A program made the translations under genes and the position numbers. Shown here in pieces: positions 60,801 to 64,000 of a stretch of 64,000 bases of DNA; position 1 is the stretch's first letter, and each line of letters opens with the position of its first letter. This DNA comes from Apus apus (Eukaryota; Chordata; Aves; Apodiformes; Apodidae), in NCBI RefSeq assembly GCF_020740795.1, contig NC_067312.1, positions 48,369,905 through 48,433,904 on the forward strand, written 5' to 3'. The notes beneath the pieces are model-generated. The model was given only the letters and a program-made list of their open reading frames with translations. It was not told the origin of the DNA and did no database searches.

Positions 60801-62426
60801 ACCAAGAATTCTTACTTCTCAAAACCTCTTATGGACAGGCAAAATTTAGTATCTGATGGATGCCTGGGAAATGAACACACACCTTAAAGACTTTTCACTG
60901 TAAATGAATGAAAGAAGGATCAAATCTGCCTGCATGGAAAATGAATGATAAATGGCTTATTTGCAGAGGATGTAAGACCCTCCTAAATAGTAAGATAGAT
61001 GTTAACAGTCAGCCTCAGAAGCAATGGGAGCCATCTCCATCATCAAACTTTATACTAAAGACTTAACTGAAACCAGGGGGGAAAAATTTATACTGATGCA
61101 GATGAGAATTTTAAGCCTGTAAATATGATTAAATAAAAGTTAATGCTGCCTAAGCAGACTAACTGTCAAATATCCTAATCATGAAAGCTACCAGGTAAGT
61201 ATTTTCTGTCTTGCTTATTTCAGAGAGATCTGAGATACTCTGAACAAAAAAGGATGCTGACTAATCGTGTCATGCTAGACATACTCAGCCATTGTGCCCT
61301 AATACAGATACACTGACAGTGAACTAGGTTTAGCAGGACGGCTCTCTCTATGCTTTATTGCTGTATCTATGTGCTACACAAGCATCAAGAATTAGTCACT
61401 GGTTGGAGATGCTCCAAATTCTAGCTTTTCACCATTGGAAGACGCACGTGCACAACCTTTTAAGACACCACTCCCCTGACTAACATCTGCTTCAACAATT
61501 AAGCTCAAAAGGAGAACCACTCAAAACTCTCCAGATTCTGGGAAGATGAAGAGTTCAGAAATTAAGCAGAATTAATTGAGTTCCAGCCGACATTAAATAA
61601 GCCTAAGACTCAAGTGGAGCAACTATGCCTACAGTGAAATCCTAACAGATACTCTGGACAGATTTTGGTTCTGAATTAATGCTTTCATATAAACTTGTTT
61701 AACTGGAAAAAATACTCAACATTGCAAGAACAGAGAAAAACTGAAGGAAGAGATACAGCTCCAACCACATGATGCCAGACTAGATATCTTCCCTAATTAT
61801 CATAGTGCGTATTAAATTTAAATATCTAAGAGTTTAATGTTTTTATGGGTAAACTTAAGTAAAAGTAATACTGTCAGAAAAAACAGAGCAGAAAATTACA
61901 CATAACCTTTTAGTTTAATTTGCCAGATAGAAGTTATGTACAATCAGTGTGCATTTTAACAATTCTGTCAATAAAGCAATTAAAATCTTCTAAAATATTA
62001 ACTGGCTGCATAGAACATTTGACATTATTGCCCATGTGGAAGGGGAAACACAAATGGATTTACAATAAATTTTGGCTGTTCAGATATTTAGCACTCCTTT
62101 GTTAAAACCAATGCACCTGGAAAACTTCCCAGAGCACAGTTTCTCTCTGTATTTCTTTCTATTTCATTACAAACACTCACAACACTGAGAGTTTAATGGG
62201 GAAAAAAAATCCAACTAAAACAACCCCCCCAAACCAAAACATGTATCTAAAGTATCCAATAAAAAAGGAGCCCTACATGGAATAAAATGTTTCCTTACCC
62301 CATTTTTACATTCTGAACAGTGATTCCATCAAGATATTTTATTAAAACATGTAAGTACACAAATGTGGTTTTATACTTTTGACAAGAAGGCCTGAGCTGT
62401 TGAGGAAAGGAACAGTCAGAAAAACC
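57716..62426 (-). CDS. Unrecognised five-exon gene, 3' part (putative C-terminal membrane segment)
   Basis: Five minus-strand exons: 62299-62426, 60816-60863, 59614-59788, 58184-58229 and 57716-57861. Each has good splice sites (acceptors CCCTTGCAG, TTTCCCAG, TTCTGTAG, TCTTACAG, TTTTCTCCAG; donors GTAAGG, GTAAGA, GTAAGT, GTGAGT). All four junction phases agree (2,2,0,1), giving about 182 uninterrupted codons to a TAA at 57716. The peptide starts with a Cys-containing, beta-type stretch (GFSDCSFPQQLRPSC, VYLHVLIKYLDGITVQNV), continues FCLSIRGFENPTIIKIQVKN and LTLYAVRERFSLGYAQRMFL, and ends with a hydrophobic FYSVLFLLLAITHLYSWL near the C-terminus. I do not recognise the family. Upstream exons are missing: only 669 bp separate exon A from the CHD1 stop on the same strand. 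The two smallest exons (48 and 46 nt) are the least certain. Confidence 0.6.
58184..58229 (-). CDS. Unrecognised gene, exon D (46 nt)
   Basis: Acceptor CAGTCTTACAG, donor TTCAG|GTGAGT. It encodes LHMKCLAALHREEDS, and its phases fit exons C and E. Confidence 0.5.
59614..59788 (-). CDS. Unrecognised gene, exon C
   Basis: 175 nt, acceptor TTTTTTCTGTAG, donor TTG|GTAAGT. 58 open codons (PTIIKIQVKNEG to PPSLSNLL). The strongest single exon of the set. Confidence 0.65.
60816..60863 (-). CDS. Unrecognised gene, exon B (48 nt)
   Basis: Acceptor TTCATTTCCCAG, donor GAA|GTAAGA. It encodes HPSDTKFCLSIRGFE in the phase demanded by exons A and C. It could be a cassette exon, because A and C also join in frame without it. 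Confidence 0.5.
62299..62426 (-). CDS. Unrecognised gene, exon A
   Basis: 128 nt, acceptor CCCTTGCAG, donor GGG|GTAAGG. Only the frame starting in phase 0 is open (42 codons plus two bases). It contains two close cysteines (DCSFPQQLRPSC). Confidence 0.6.
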
Positions 62427-63094
62427 CTGCAAGGGGAAAAAACCTCATTTAATTAATTCACAATAATTTACAGCCATGCCTATGTGAGTTTTTAATTTTT
62501 TTTTTATTTTTTAAAAAGGCATTATAACTGATCACAAACATGAGAAATTCTGGATATTTTACAGATCTAGGTACAGAATTTAAATATTTGAGCTTGTGAT
62601 GAAAAGCGGCAAGGAGGTTGCAGTGTGCAATGTAAACAAGTAGCTTTGGAGAGTGAAAAAAAGTCCTTGAGAGTTCTTTACTAAGAAACAAAAGAAAATA
62701 AACTCCTTGTTCCTTCCTGAAATATAAGCACAGGTCAGTGTTCAAAAGTTAATTTACAAACATAATTTAAAATGTGTTCAGCCTAAAACCACTATGACAT
62801 GAAGAGTTTTATAGTAAGATCCAGTCTGGAAGGGGCAGTGTTGAGGTCCCTGTAAAAGTAAACATCTTCCATTTCTTAAAAAAGAGTGCCACGACATTTG
62901 CAGCACAGTGCAGCATAAACTTTAAATACAAAAATATTTTTCTTCTGTTGGAATAGACCTTGCATCCTGGAAAGAAGTAACAATACTGCTACTGACAGAA
63001 TATCCAGTCAGTATCTTTCAAGTCATGTAAGGCAATTGCTGTGTTAAGTTTACTGTATATGGCTAAAAGGAAGTCCAGAAAATGTTAGTCTTTG
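62427..63094 (-). other. CHD1 3' UTR and spacer to the unrecognised gene
   Basis: AT-rich, no exon recognised on either strand. It is the only space available for a promoter or first exon of the downstream minus-strand gene. Confidence 0.5.
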
Positions 63095-63879
<785 letters not shown>

Positions 63880-64000
63880 TTAACAGAGCAGAGGTTAAAA
63901 GGAAGTCTCAAAATCTTCATTTAATTCAAACAATACTTAAATATGTCAGATGTAAAGCAGCATTATTTGGCAGAAACAAGATCTAAATAGTTGAAAGACA

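Noticed and set aside
61150-61200. Plus-strand CTACCAG|GTAAGT donor-like site
   Set aside because: A good donor sequence but the upstream acceptor is poor and no reading frame or partner exon supports it.

Overview
This window is vertebrate, almost certainly avian, nuclear DNA. The evidence is intron-split genes with GT/AG borders, CpG-island promoters, many CR1 retrotransposons (3' ends with the ATTCTATG octamer, minus-strand copies starting with its complement) and decayed endogenous retroviruses. The right edge holds the C-terminus of CHD1, the classic avian sex-linked gene, so this is a Z- or W-chromosome segment.

Layout. (1) 2.9-15.95 kb, minus strand: the first four coding exons of the fatty-acid transporter/acyl-CoA synthetase SLC27A6, starting in a CpG island at about 15.95-16.7 kb and running off the left edge. 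A possible divergent first exon (six codons, then a GT donor) lies on the plus strand at 16.83 kb. (2) 17-37 kb: repeat-dominated, with several CR1 fragments, an apparent inverted CR1 pair (20.8-22.8 kb), LTR-like segments, a 2 kb CR1 with a long open reverse-transcriptase frame (26.0-28.0 kb) and a nearly full-length CR1 (32.9-36.9 kb) with intact ORF1 and an ORF2 broken by one small deletion. (3) 38.3-41.3 kb: a CpG island with a candidate short plus-strand gene start and a 31-nt microexon, product unrecognised. (4) 42.8-50.2 kb: another CpG island, a solo class II LTR with a perfect 6-bp target duplication, then a decayed RGMB locus: exon 2 has three in-frame stops and a frameshift, and exon 3 is cut off by a CR1. 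(5) 52.3-56.3 kb: a scrambled, heavily mutated class I (gammaretrovirus-like) ERV interrupted by a solo LTR with a 4-bp duplication. (6) 57.7-62.4 kb, minus strand: five phase-compatible exons ending in a hydrophobic segment and a stop. This looks like the 3' half of a gene I do not recognise. (7) 63.1-63.9 kb, minus strand: the last two coding exons of CHD1, intact.

Interpretation. RGMB neighbours CHD1 in other vertebrates. Here RGMB retains its intron structure but is destroyed while CHD1 is open, with ERV and CR1 debris between them. That fits a W-linked, non-recombining copy in which dosage-sensitive CHD1 is retained and a neighbour has decayed. A lineage-specific RGMB loss on Z is the alternative, and sequence alone cannot separate the two. 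No RNA gene, CRISPR array or prokaryotic feature was seen.
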